64,000 nt of DNA from Phylloscopus collybita. Lineage: Eukaryota > Chordata > Aves > Passeriformes > Phylloscopidae. A program made the position numbers and the translations under genes. Shown here one piece after another: positions 51,573 to 62,957 of the stretch (its first letter is position 1; every line of letters begins with the position of its first letter). Location: assembly GCA_027886175.1 (NCBI GenBank), contig JAJNNQ010000024.1, forward strand, positions 6,494,001-6,558,000, written 5' to 3'. Below the pieces are notes generated by a model. It made no database searches and was not told where the DNA came from. It was given only the letters and a program-made list of their open reading frames with translations.

Positions 51573-51695
51573 CTTTATGTCTTGCCAGGTATCGACCAAG
51601 GAGAATTATAGAACATAGTGTTACAAAGACAACTACAGCCACTATTCCTCCTATAAGAGCGTGGTCAGGTCCGGTCTGTGTCAAACCGTTTGGAT
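51573..51695 (-). CDS. CADM2: CADM2 exon encoding the transmembrane helix (partial gene)
   Basis: CADM2 is a single-pass immunoglobulin-superfamily adhesion protein of neurons and glia that makes homophilic and heterophilic contacts with other CADMs at synapses and axons. On the minus strand the exon follows a pyrimidine-rich acceptor (ctctccctctag, AG at 51697-51696) and ends at a donor AAAG|gtagga (GT at 51572-51571). It is 123 nt and phase 1 at both ends. The translation runs from DPNGL through a short extracellular stub (GPDHALIGG) into a hydrophobic helix ([17 protein letters not shown]) and the basic stop-transfer sequence RYLARHK. The DHALIGG start and VTLCSI core match CADM2 better than CADM1 (DHAVIGG, FAMLCL) or CADM3. 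The Ig-domain exons that should precede it are not in the window. The frame stays open into both introns, giving a spurious 136-codon ORF; only the exon is gene. Confidence 0.95.
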
Positions 51696-52349
51696 CTAGA
51701 GGGAGAGACAAAAAAAGCAAATGTGGTCCTGCACAGAGGAAAAAAAAAAATGGCAGGAAAATTCGCAATACCAAGTTTTATACCGATCATCCTTAAAATA
51801 GGGCATATCTCTTTAATATTCAGCACCGTTATTCCCACTTTTACTCCCAGAATCTTATCAACAACACAGTGCTGCTTGTATTCCCAGACTGTTAAAACCC
51901 TGAGGACATCACAGTTATGAAAAATATTACCTTATTCTTCTTTGGCAGAGGTTATTAAATGGAAAAGGTTTCTAGCTTTGTCCTCGTCATTTTACAACTG
52001 AAAACCTGGCCATAGCTATTTATAGAAGGAAAAACAAGGAAGTGAGAATTGGGGATCGGACAGCATCAGCAGAATAGTGTCTGCATAATACATAATTTAT
52101 AGAATTGATTCTCAGTGGGGATCCCTTATATGTTCTCTTCCTCTCACTCCTACCCTCTTGCACCAGAAATAAAAAGGCAGATAAAGTGCAGCCGTGCCAA
52201 GTTCCTCTGCACATGGCTGAGTCCGCATGGACTTGGTCAGATAAAAGTATCAGGCAACCTGAAACTCATCATTCAGACTCAAGCATCAGTTTGTGAATTG
52301 ACTACAAATGCTTGATTAACACCCAGTGTGAGCAAGCTGTAATAGATAC

Positions 52350-52812
52350 CACAGAACTGCAGAGCCAGCTGGGATGGAAAAGACCTTTGAGATCATCAAG
52401 CCCAACCAGTGAAGTAACACCACCTTGTCAACCAGTCCCTGGCACTGAGTGCCACATCCAGTTGCTTCTTAAACACCTGAGGGATGGTGACTCCACCACC
52501 TCCCATCCCATCCCATCCCATCCCATCCCATCCCATCCCATCCCATCCCATCCCATCCCATCCCATCCCATCCCATCCCATCCCATCCCAATGCCCAATC
52601 ACTTTTTCTGTGATGAACTTCTTCCCAATGTCCAACTTAAACCTCCTCTGCCACAGCTTGCACTTTGGTGTTGTTAAACCTCATGCTGTTGTATTCAGCT
52701 CATCGATCCAGCCTGTCCAAGTCCCTCTGCAGAGCCCTCCTACCCTCCAACAGATCAACACTCCCCCAACAACTTGGTGTCATCTGCACATTTGCTAATG
52801 GCAGAGGGAATC
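52350..52812 (-). mobile_element. CR1 LINE fragment with internal deletion
   Basis: Minus-oriented CR1. At its 3' end (left) it shows GTTCTGTG, the CR1 terminal octamer type, then GATGATCTCAAAGGTCTTTTCC. The right part (TTGTTAAACCTCATGCTGTTG, CAGCCTGTCCAAGTCCCTCTGCA, TTGGTGTCATCTGCACATTTGC) is the polymerase 3' region. About 450 bp expected between these parts is missing, with a joint around 52657-52661 (CAGCTTG/CACTT). An 18-copy TCCCA expansion lies within. It is non-coding, inside a CADM2 intron. Confidence 0.88.
52501..52590. repeat. (TCCCA)18 pentanucleotide microsatellite
   Basis: Eighteen exact tandem copies of TCCCA (90 bp), grown inside the minus-oriented CR1 from its CACCACCTCCC-like segment. 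On the CADM2 sense strand it is (TGGGA)18, with 18 evenly spaced GGG runs. Produces repeat peptides in spurious ORFs of both strands. Confidence 0.98.
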
Positions 52813-53414
52813 AGCAGGCTGCTTATTCCAGCTCTGTGCAGAGCACTGGGAATACTGTCAGATTCCAGTGTTCTGTGCTGGTCATTTGCCTGTTCTGTTG
52901 CCTGATGAATCACAGAAGTTGCAAAGAGACAATCATGGGAAATGGCACTACTTTGGGGTGAGTAATTCTTCAGAGCTTTTAACAATGAACCAGTAACCTG
53001 TGACTGTTGACTCAACAGATAAATGCAGAAGTTAAAATTTTAATCTGAGGATCAAGACATGGTTCCTATTATAATGAAAACGCCTGCTATGAAGTAACAG
53101 TAATTCTCTGAAGATGTTGTTAGTGTGTGCTGTATGCCACAATCATTCCACTCTCACTGCTTCAAGGGCATTTCCCCTTGCAGGAGCTGTTTATAGTCTT
53201 CAAATAGTTTGCAAACAACTTCTTTGCTTTGCAAAAGAGAAAGGCAGGAAAAATATTTACACAGAGAAGAGGGCAAGCCTGTGAAGATGATAGAAAGGGC
53301 TCTGATAACGCTGAGGAGGTGTGATTCCGTAATAGCATAATCACATTCTGCTGACCAGGGTTGCTGTATGGCAGTAAGATGTATGGATACATCTGGTATG
53401 GGAGTCTCATGAGC

Positions 53415-54160
53415 TCTAACAAGGCCAAGAGCTGGTGATGCACCCAGGTCAGGGCAAATCCTGCTCTCAGTCCAGGCTGGAAAATGAACAGATCCAGAGC
53501 AGTCTGGCTAGGACTTGGGAGTGCTGGTGGGTGAGAGGCTGGACATGAGCTGGCCTTGTGCCCTTGCAGCCCAGAAAGCCAAATGTGTCCTGGGCTGCAT
53601 CCAGAGCAGCGTGGGCAGCAGTCAAGGGAGGGGATTCTGTCACTCTGAGCCACTCTTCTGAGACCCCATCTAGAGAACTGCATCCAGTTCTGGGGTTGCC
53701 AGCACAGGGAGGACAGGGACCTGTTGGAGTAAATCCAGAGGAGGCCACCAAGTGGATGAGAGAGCACCTCTCATATGAGGAAAGGCTGAGAGGATTGGGA
53801 TTGTTCAGCCTGGAGAAGGCATGGCTTTTGGGTGACCAAACTGTGGCCTTCCAGTACCTGAAGGGAGCCTGCAAGAAAGATGGAGAGAGACTATTTACAA
53901 GGGTATGTAAAGATAGGACAAGAAGAAATAGCTTCAAACTAGATGTAGGTTTAGAGTAGATTTTAGGAAGAAATTTTTCACTGTAGGGGTGGTTCGGTGC
54001 TGGCACAGGTTGCCCAGAGAAGCTGTGGCTGCCCCATTCCTGGAAGTGTTCAAGGCCAGTCTGGATGAAGCTCAGAGAAAACTGGTGGAGTGGAAGGTGT
54101 CCCTGCCCATGGAACTAGATGATCTTTAAGGTCCCTTCCAACTCAAGGCATCCTATGATT
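53415..54160 (+). mobile_element. CR1 LINE, 5'-truncated copy with 3' end
   Basis: From AACAAGGCCAAGAGCTGGTG near 53418, sequence follows the CR1 3' region continuously: CATGAGCTGGCCTTGTGCCC, GAGGAAAGGCTGAGAGGATT, GTTCAGCCTGGAGAAGGCAT, AAAGATGGAGAGAGACTATT, TGCCCAGAGAAGCTGTGGCT, and the 3' end GATGATCTTTAAGGTCCCTT...TCCTATGATT at 54160. The reading frame is broken. The 201- and 179-codon minus-strand frames over it are antisense shadows. It lies in a CADM2 intron, opposite in orientation to the CR1 at 52350-52812. Confidence 0.95.
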
Positions 54161-56159
54161 GCAAGATCTAAAAATGTATGTGTATATAAATATAATGTTC
54201 CACAGATGAAAGAAAAAGATCCTGTTTTCCCATCCTTTTGCAAACTGTGAAGCATTCTGAAACAACATTTTCAAGCTTGCTGGAGCACAGAGTGGTGTGG
54301 TCACTGGTATAGATTCAGTTCTGCTCTTAACAATCACTGGACTCATCAGGCAGGACTTTGTCAGTAACTGCTGGCTTTCCAAGCTCCCACATCTTTCTCT
54401 TCTGGCTGCCATGGAGGCTGTGGGGAAGCTGGTCATAGCACTTCTGTGGACATGATGGCAAATGATAGGTATTTGGCCTCAGAGAAGGTAGAAACGCCTT
54501 ATAAAGTCAGCTCCCCTGCACCCTCTTCCATCTCTACATCCTCTTGGCATGGTGCTGCTCGTGGTGGCACCGCACTGAGTACACATCACCAGTCCAGCAA
54601 GACAAAGGCTCCAATTTGGTCATTAAATGTGACCCCAAATTCTGTGCACCAGCAGACTCACAGGGGAAAGCAAGAGTGCTGAAGCATTGCCTTCCCAAAG
54701 CAAGAGATTGGAGCATTCAGCCTTCCTCTCCCTTGCTTTGCAGGGGCTTTGTGCTCTGAGCAGAGCAAGGAGGAGATGGCTGCTTGCTTGAGAAGAGGAA
54801 GGTGACAGCTTTCTTCAGGAATGTCAGCCTGCTTGAACCATCTAGAAAATTCCTCCTTTTGTGCTGCCTGCAGCACTGTTGAGTAAAGCTCCTCCCTGAA
54901 GCAAAAGGGCAGGGCCCATATGGACTCTGAGGACCACCCATGTCCCCGAGCCCTGTGTGTGACCTGCAGGAGATGCTCTTCGACAGCACAGGGACAGGAG
55001 CAGCACGAACGTGTTTTCCCACTAAAATCTGGCTCCTGCTGGTATGCTGCCAGTAACAGTGAAGAATAAAAGGAGATCTTTTCAGGGATAATATACTTCC
55101 TGATGCAGAGCATAATCCAGAGAAGGGTTAGCACAGAACTTTATCTACAGGCATTTTTGCAAAGCTGATTGAAGCGCACAGCCTTAGCTCAACACCCAGA
55201 CTTACAACGCATGTCCTCTGCGAGCTTTAATAAACATTACAGATAAAAATCCTCACAATACACTGAGATAAACACATCTCTCTGTGTTTTTATCCTCTGG
55301 TGATTTCCGACATGGAGTGACTCACTCCTCCTTTGACATACCTGACGTGACTACACAAAGTGACCCAGAGCCAGCCTAAAATAGAAGGTTTCCACCTCTT
55401 AGTGTGGATTAATGAGACCCTAATACTGCTATAGGCTGAATTTTTTTAACATTAAAATTAACGTAGGTATTCATTGGACTGCAAAAGTAGCAGAATATTT
55501 TTTGCTCTTACCTCAGCCTTGCTATCAAAGCCAGATTATATTGGTTGGTATTGCTAGAGAAGTTTGTCCAGAAAAAAACCCTTATACATGACCATTATTA
55601 TTTTATTACCAGTGAACAATTCCTTTGTTAAAAAGGAAAGGAAGGAGGGAAAGGAAAAGATGGAAGCAAAGGAAAAAAAATAAAGATTCTTACAACTGGC
55701 CGACATTTTCTTAGGAAACAAACCTTTTTTCCATCTCAAAATGAAAATCTGCACAACATAAACAATATTTGGAACAGAAAGTGTACCTCATGAATAGTGT
55801 CCTCATAGAAAAATAATGGAAGCATTAAATATAAACATGCTCTACATTATGCATACAGAGTAATGCACTATACTTTTGCCTTTCATGAAATGATCTAAGC
55901 CCCATGAATGAATTATAGATCTGGGGCTTTCTATCGTGGTATAAATAATTACTATTTCAAAATGTGCCCGAGCAGTAGCTGAAAGACAGAAATACAGGGA
56001 TTTGGAAGCTACACTTTTCTGTATTTTAGGTATTTACACAGTGAAGATGGACAACCATTCAAGTGTTCTGGGCACGAGTGTCAGCAACTGCCATTGAAGT
56101 TCCTGAAACCCCTGACCACTCCAGAGTTTGCTTTCTAAAAAGCAGAATACTATTCAGAA

Positions 56160-56181
56160 TTTTTTTTTTTTTTTTTTTTTT
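56160..56181. repeat. T22 run
   Basis: Homopolymer of 22 T, A22 on the CADM2 sense strand. Confidence 0.88.
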
Positions 56182-57536
56182 GATCCACCTTTTAAGCTTC
56201 CTGGACTATACCAAATAAATCCTACCCTGCCATACACACAACTCCAGTAAATGAAATCCTAGGTATGTAACTGTGCAATAAATACTTATAATTCAGCTTT
56301 TTCCATTAAAAAAAAAAAATCGCTCACACTGTTACTGTTTTAATAGATACTGGTTTTTACTGCATGGGCAAAGACAGCTACAGTAGCCATAGCTTGAAAC
56401 AGTGGGATTACAATTTTGCAATCAGACTAGATCTTCAGAGATCAGTTCTTTTTTCTGCTTATTTCATCCTTTGATGAAACTAAGAAAATAGTATAAAAAC
56501 ATAATGACAAAAAAAAACCTCATAATTCTCTTTTATTTGCTCTTCTTCCCTAAATTTATAAAGCTTCTTCAAAATACTGATTGCCAATGCTGTGAAAATG
56601 TACCCATTTTCAACTTTTGGGATTTCCCTGTTAATGTTTGTTCACAAACTGTGAATACACTTAAATGACATAACAGACACTTAAATTAAATAACACACTT
56701 AAAATCACTTGGCAAAAAAAAGCGCCTCGTTTGTTAAGAGATGAAACACATCAGATAGATCTAATAAATAAGTAGATATGTGCTTTTTATGACCTGCTGA
56801 CAAAGTTTCAGTGCAGAATATTTAAATATGAATTCACACTTTGGTTAAGCAGATAAATTTTGGAATAGTTTTTCATGCTTTCGCATAAAGTATATGTTAA
56901 TTATTCACCTAATTTCAGTTTCTTCATGCATAAGTTTCCTTCTTATTTATGCAGAGTTGACTTGACTGAGCAGGCTGCAGGAAAGGGTCAGATAACCCTT
57001 TCCTGAGAAAAGGCAAAACAAGAACATTTGTGAATGCTGAAATGGCATTTTTGGGGGAATGTGTGCTCAAGTAGCCTCCTCTTTTGCAGAACTTTATCAA
57101 CATGTATTTTGGGCTCATATGCCAAAGCCTTTAAAAAAATCACTCTGAGCATGAGATGACCTAGGTTTTGAGGCATCCAAAATAATAACTTGTTTTGACC
57201 ATTTCTACAATACGAAAAATTGGAAATATCCTGATTTTCTGTGGAGCTTAAACAGCATTCACAAAATGAAGAGTTATTTAGTAGATGTATTATTCATAAA
57301 TTACTGTTCCTTAAGGCTGGGAAAAGAAAAGGCTGTCCCATTTCTCACAGAACTACTCAAACCACCAGCTTACAGTCACTTTTACTGATTTCATGAATAA
57401 TCAAATTCTGTGGCAAAACAGACTTGCTCCAGTAAAGGATCCTTTATTGGATGGGGGCATGGCTCTGTGTTACCATTTATATGGCAGAAAAATCTCTTCA
57501 AATGACTGCTGATTCTTTGCCCATATTCAGGGACTT

Positions 57537-57582
57537 GTTACAACCCCTAGTTATAACTTGTTATAACCCCGAGTTACAACTC
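57537..57582. repeat. Two-copy 23-bp tandem duplication with internal GTTAYAAC repeats
   Basis: Unit 1 (57537-57559) and unit 2 (57560-57582) share the pattern GTTAYAACCCCNAGTTAYAAC. Each unit itself holds two GTTAYAAC motifs. A 9-bp tandem (TTCATACTT twice) follows at 57591-57608. Confidence 0.8.
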
Positions 57583-58607
57583 ACCAATATTTCATACTTT
57601 TCATACTTTTGCAAAAGCTATTGTCTTTGATCAAATCGGATCAGTAAAGCAATGTGCATTTTAGGGTGGGAAAACCCAAAAAGTACAAAAATCAAATAAA
57701 TAGCTCTGTCTTATTTGAAAGGCTGTTGAAATGGTGCAGGTTGAGTGTGAAAATGAGTGGTGGAAGACTGTGAAGATTTCTGAATAAAATCTAGCAAGGA
57801 CCCTCAAAGGATGAGATACCTAAACCTGCACTGCTTTGAAGTGTCCTAACCAGCAGAGACCAAACTGCAACTGTTGGGGGAGAGAGTAGCTTGAGGATTT
57901 CTGATGTCCATCAGTGAATGTAAATTACATTAGAAATATTCCCCAGTGATTTTTTTCCTCATATCAGCCTTATTTCCCAAGGACACAAGAGCTTGTGTAA
58001 TCATCCTCTTTCACTCTGCTCAAATCACTTATGAACTGTGGTTCCACTACAAGTTTTAAGAGCCAGTAAAGAACTTAAGAGTCTTGTTTTCTTACAACTA
58101 ACCTGAAAGGACAGGTTGCAGCAGGGGCTCAGAGCTTATTAAATACCAGAGAATCTGCAGGAAGGATGCCTTTATAAAAACTCTAATAGAGACAAAAGCT
58201 TCCATCCAAATCTCTGCCCAAGAATCAATTTTTCATTAGATGTTTGTCTCCATTGCAAATACTTTGCTGTCCGGAGGCACAGGTCCTGTCTGAAGCTTTT
58301 CACATGGTTAGGTGGCATTTATAACCTTTGAGCCCTTGCCTCCTCACCTTTTTCTCCTTTCCCCAAAGCCCACCTATCATGCTTCTCCCTATTCTTGTCT
58401 CAGCTCACACTGCACTATTTCTATAATTCAGTTAAAAAGCCACAAGGCACAATCTCACGGAAACCAGAGATTTCTTCCTGCAGCTTGTGACACCAACTTG
58501 GGGTTTGAAATCTGTTCAGACTGATGTCATTGCCCAGATTCAGCCATAGGGTTCATAAAATATTTAATTGCCCCACCAATGCAAGTTTGGGGATAAAAAG
58601 TAAAACT

Positions 58608-58681
58608 GCAAAAAAAATCAAACAAACAAGCTAAAAAAAAAATCCAAACCAAAAACCTCGAAAACAAAACCTCAAAACAGA
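58608..58681. repeat. A-rich low-complexity tract
   Basis: A-runs separated by CAAAC, CCAAACC and CTCGAAAAC; same texture as the other A/C tracts. Confidence 0.75.
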
Positions 58682-60186
58682 ACCTCAAAGATCTGGTTTT
58701 ACATCAGTAGGAAAAAAAGACTAAAGTGGGTATTGTCCCACAATATGGATAGAAGGTTAGACTGAAGTGATAGCTGACAAGGTACTTGCCTTAGGGAAAG
58801 TGGCAGTAGTGCTGTCTGTGATAAATGCTGGTGAGTAGAATTTACCCATTTTAGCATCTTAATTTGGGCACCCTGGAGTTCAATTTCTCTTGCATGGCCT
58901 GGAAGGCTGAAACAGGTGGTTCTAATCTCTTTTTGTAATATACTACTAACCACTAAAATACATGTATGCCAAACTTGGGGAACTATTGTGAAGAGGGAAA
59001 AGAAACTTTCTGCACCTTCATTTAAATTGCAAAGAGTAGTGGCCCAAAGGGGCTGGCTGTGAAATTCGTTGGAAATGCGTTTTGTTATTAACCAATTCCG
59101 AACTTAAAATACGTGACAAGCTTCTTTATCCTTCAGTGCCTGAAGCAAAGAAGAACAAAACAGTGTGCTAATATACAGCACATATACACTGCTATTTTAA
59201 TAGTAGAACATCATCAACCACAGCGAAGACAGGCAGAAAAAATTACTTCTAAGCCTTCAAAAGAATTGATAGCCTTTTCTTCCCGTGCTACTGCAGTAGC
59301 TCATTTGGCCCATTTTGCCTGTAAGTGGTTGTTGTGGTTTTTTTTTTTACAGTACTGAATTTTATATACATTCCTATTAAGAAGAGCTTACATCCCAGAA
59401 AGATAAAAGTCCCACACTAATGTTTCAGCAGCTGAAACTTTGGCTCCTTTCAAAGAGCTCGTGTTGTTCTCATGAACAGTGGAGAGAAAGAAAGCAAATG
59501 TTTCCTGATATGTATTTGTGAGTAGGTAGCCCTTGTCAAAGTGAATAAAAATGTTACCCATACCTATTTATTTTGGAAATGTATTTTTTTTAATGCTTAG
59601 GAGAGAGCTGTATACCTACAACATTAAGATGAAAAGTTTAACAATATTTTTCAGTGTCCTTAGAGCCTTGTTCCATATTTTGTGCCTGTGTCATTGACAC
59701 TTTTTTAAAAGATTTTCTTTCCCTTTCTCTTCTTTTTTTCCTTAATGCTGCTTAAAAGCTCCAGTTTCCTGAAGGGAACAGTTCCTCTAATTAGAGCACA
59801 TAAAAGACTTTTCTTATTGACAACATTATATTTTTGGCTGTCAATAAACTCATTAATTGCTTCAGACTTTGTCTTAGGAAAAAAAAGAATTGATATCTGC
59901 AACGTTTTGCCTTCATCTTATTTTCTGTAGAGGATAATTAAGTCAATTCTGGGTTTGAAGAAATACTTGTCCATCCAGCTATAACTTCTGCCTACTGAAA
60001 CAGGAGGCTGTAGGGAAAGGGACAACTGGCACAGATGACATAAGAATTTCCTTGTTAAGCTGAATGAGTCAACTGTTCCAGCATTTTAATTTTCATTTTC
60101 TTGTGAAGTTCTAGAATGCTCAATGCTTTCATTGAAGTAAAAAAAAAAATAAAATTGAATTTTGAAAACATCCACCTATTAGATAC

Positions 60187-60232
60187 TTAAAAAAAAAACC
60201 CAAACCAAAACCAAACAAACAAAAAAACCCAC
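60187..60232. repeat. A/C-rich low-complexity tract
   Basis: Runs of A interrupted by C (AACCCAAACCAAAACC, AAACAAACAAAAAAACCC). Confidence 0.85.
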
Positions 60233-62195
60233 TCCACAACCTATGTCTACCTAGAAAAATGAGATTCATAACTTCCTACTTTGAGAGAAAAAAAAGCCAT
60301 TTCAGAAGTGTCATCTTTCTTTTGATGACTTTACATCAATTAATATGGGAAGATGCCTGCTCTTGGTTTCCTTTCTCAAAAAAGGCCAGAGATCAGATGG
60401 ACTTAGTGTGCTCACAGCCCCTTTTCCTGTCACCAGAAGTTAATTATCTATAGAAATAGTAAACAATTCTCTCATTAATACAGAAACTGGAGGTGCCAGT
60501 TTCTTCTCCCTTTCTCAGAGTACCTTTAATCTGTGGTTTTTGGTCGCTTCCCACATGCTTTGATGGGCTGGAGGAAGCATGGCCAGGACTGTGTGGGAAG
60601 GGAGTGTGGCACCTGTGCTCTGCAGAGTTGGCTGAGCGTGGGCACCTGCTGCTGGTGCCATCACAGGGGCTGGGGCCAGACTCACATGGTCTCTGGCAGT
60701 CTCAGCGTTCACATCTCAGGAGAAACAACTCATTATCACCACAGCACACATTAGGAATTACGGGGAGATTGCTGAGAGAGTGATCACTCAAAGCATTGAA
60801 GGGATGACTCAAAGCTTCCTCCACCAACTGAAGGAAGCCCCAAGAGCTTAAGCCCACTGGAAAGTGGCATAGATATTTCCACTGTGGCTTCTCTGCCACC
60901 TTGTTTTCCACACTATCTGTTACATGAACTCCCTCCCTGACTGCTTCTCAGAGATAATCAGTATCACTGCAGGGCTCAAACAATAAATACCACCACAAGT
61001 AAGCAGTGGGAGAAAAACACACTTTCAGTCAAGAAGTGCCATGAAACAAACAGATGGGGAGGATCAGGTAAGAGAGAGAGAGACAAAGCTGTTCCTGATG
61101 GCAGAAGCTGGGGAAGAGAAGGTTTTGTCACCAGTAAGGCAAAGCCACACATGTAAAGTTAGTTGAGAAGGTAAGGATGGGTAAAGACCAGAGAGGCAGC
61201 AACAGATTCACAGTTGTACAAGGTACATTGTACTGGATGTGTTCATGAGACTTTTAAAACCAAGAAGGGCAGATTTAATTTAACTGAAGAACAGCTCTAA
61301 TTAAAACTTAGTTCTGTGGTGGAAGAAAACCTATTGTTCAAATTAATTCTTTATGCTTGTCATACTAATTTTTTTCCTTACCAAATCAGATTAGAGTAAT
61401 TATAAGCCTATAATGACATCAAAACACCCCAGTAAACCAGCCACTTACAGCCAGAATCTGACACCTTACTCAGGCTGAACAGCAATTTAATCTGTCATGG
61501 GACTACTCAGAATGAGTAACTGTAATAGAAGAGCCTCTTTGGCAGTTAATAGTATATTTTATCTGTCAATGTATCTCCAGATTAGCCAGGCATACTTGTG
61601 GTTAGGGTAGTAAATGACCCAAAAGAGGATGTTGACTTATCCAGCTCATCTCAGAAAGAGAGATGTGAGAGGCATTAGCAGAGATAGCCTGCTGTAATGC
61701 ACAGAGTAACAGGTAAATTATTGATAAGGTCAGCCCTACCGTTAATATGTGAGGCATCTTCTATAGCTGCTCTAATTAGGGCACAAAATATTATTAAATT
61801 CTTTGTGACAATGGCAACATCCATTTGTGAAGTTCCTGTCCAAGAGATAAATCTACCTTCAATTTGTTTGAATTTTTTCCCTGTGGTTTAAATGAGTGCT
61901 ATGCATTCTTTATGTCAACCCTGTACTAATGGAAACAACAATATTTTCCCCTTTTAATAATGACATGCTTGATGGAATTCAATATCTTAACCAAATTCTC
62001 CTCTGGGAACATTAAGCCTGTTGTTTTCAGATGCCTTTAAGTTAAATACCATCCAGCTATTAGTAAGAGATTGTTTGCTCTTGAAGCCATTGATTGGTAA
62101 TGGGTTTGCTACGACTAACGTTGGTCTGTGCTTTCCTAAAGGCTTTCTGTATTCATAAAAAAAAATACACTTACACAGCCTTTGGTTTATGGGCC

Positions 62196-62213
62196 TTTTT
62201 TTTTTTTTTTTTT
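62196..62213. repeat. T18 run
   Basis: Homopolymer of 18 T. Confidence 0.85.
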
Positions 62214-62858
62214 AACTTGGCAACATGCATTAATTTCCAGCAGCATGATCTCCTCTGTCAGCACCACTATCTGTAGCAAACCCAGACTCTACCAAGGGGG
62301 TCACATCCCCACCAGTTTGCAACTGACAGATTCATTTCCTACCTTCTCCTGAGACAGCCACGAGGACCGAGCAAGCAGAGGTCCACTGTAATTACTATGT
62401 ATATTTCAGATTAAATAAATGTGATAAAAGCCTCCATCTGGCTGTTGATCAAACGTGCAGAGGCAGGCTGATTTTCAGTGACATATTACAATATGTCTCT
62501 CGTAACAGTCCCTAATGCCAGCCTGTAAATTACTTACATTTGGGATTACTCGGCTACGGCAGACAGAAATATTACTCACTGTTAAAGTGCTGCCTACTGG
62601 GAGCATGGGAGACGTGGTCTAAGCTTAAAGTTGTTAAGCAAGGCATTAAGAAATAATGGGGCCATGTTTATTTTACTAAATGCTGATTGTGCTCACACTG
62701 TTTGAAGATGGCAGACGCGTTGAGCTTGCTCCAGATGCCGGAAAGCTGTGGCAAGTCTAACACTGGGGAAATAAGTATCAGTAGTGATTTAGAGGAGAAC
62801 TTTAAAAATCAGAAAAATCCTGTGAAATGTGCCAGTGGTTTCAAATTATACATTATCT

Positions 62859-62957
62859 GCGGGAAAAAAAAAAAAAAAGCCCAACCCCCCCCCCAAAAAA
62901 AAAAAAAAACCCACAAAAAAACTCCAAACAAACAACCAAACAAAAAAAAAAAAACAG
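62859..62957. repeat. A/C-rich low-complexity tract with poly(A) and poly(C) runs
   Basis: An A-run of about 16, then C-runs (ACCCCCCCCC) and further A-runs with single C. Responsible for the Lys/Pro/Gln-rich end of the overlapping spurious ORF. Confidence 0.9.

Noticed and set aside
51364..51774. 136-codon minus-strand ORF taken as one gene
   Set aside because: Only 51573-51695 is exon; the rest is intron read-through, shown by consensus acceptor and donor at the exon edges.
51371..51796. 141-codon plus-strand ORF
   Set aside because: It is antisense to the CADM2 transmembrane exon and its flanking introns.
52312..52798. ORFs with Ile/Pro/Ser/His or Trp/Asp/Gly/Met repeats
   Set aside because: They arise from the TCCCA microsatellite inside a CR1 fragment.
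53162..53767. 201-codon minus-strand ORF and the overlapping 179-codon frame (53467-54006)
   Set aside because: Most of the first and nearly all of the second lie antisense to the plus-oriented CR1 copy; they translate the complement of CR1 and match no protein pattern.
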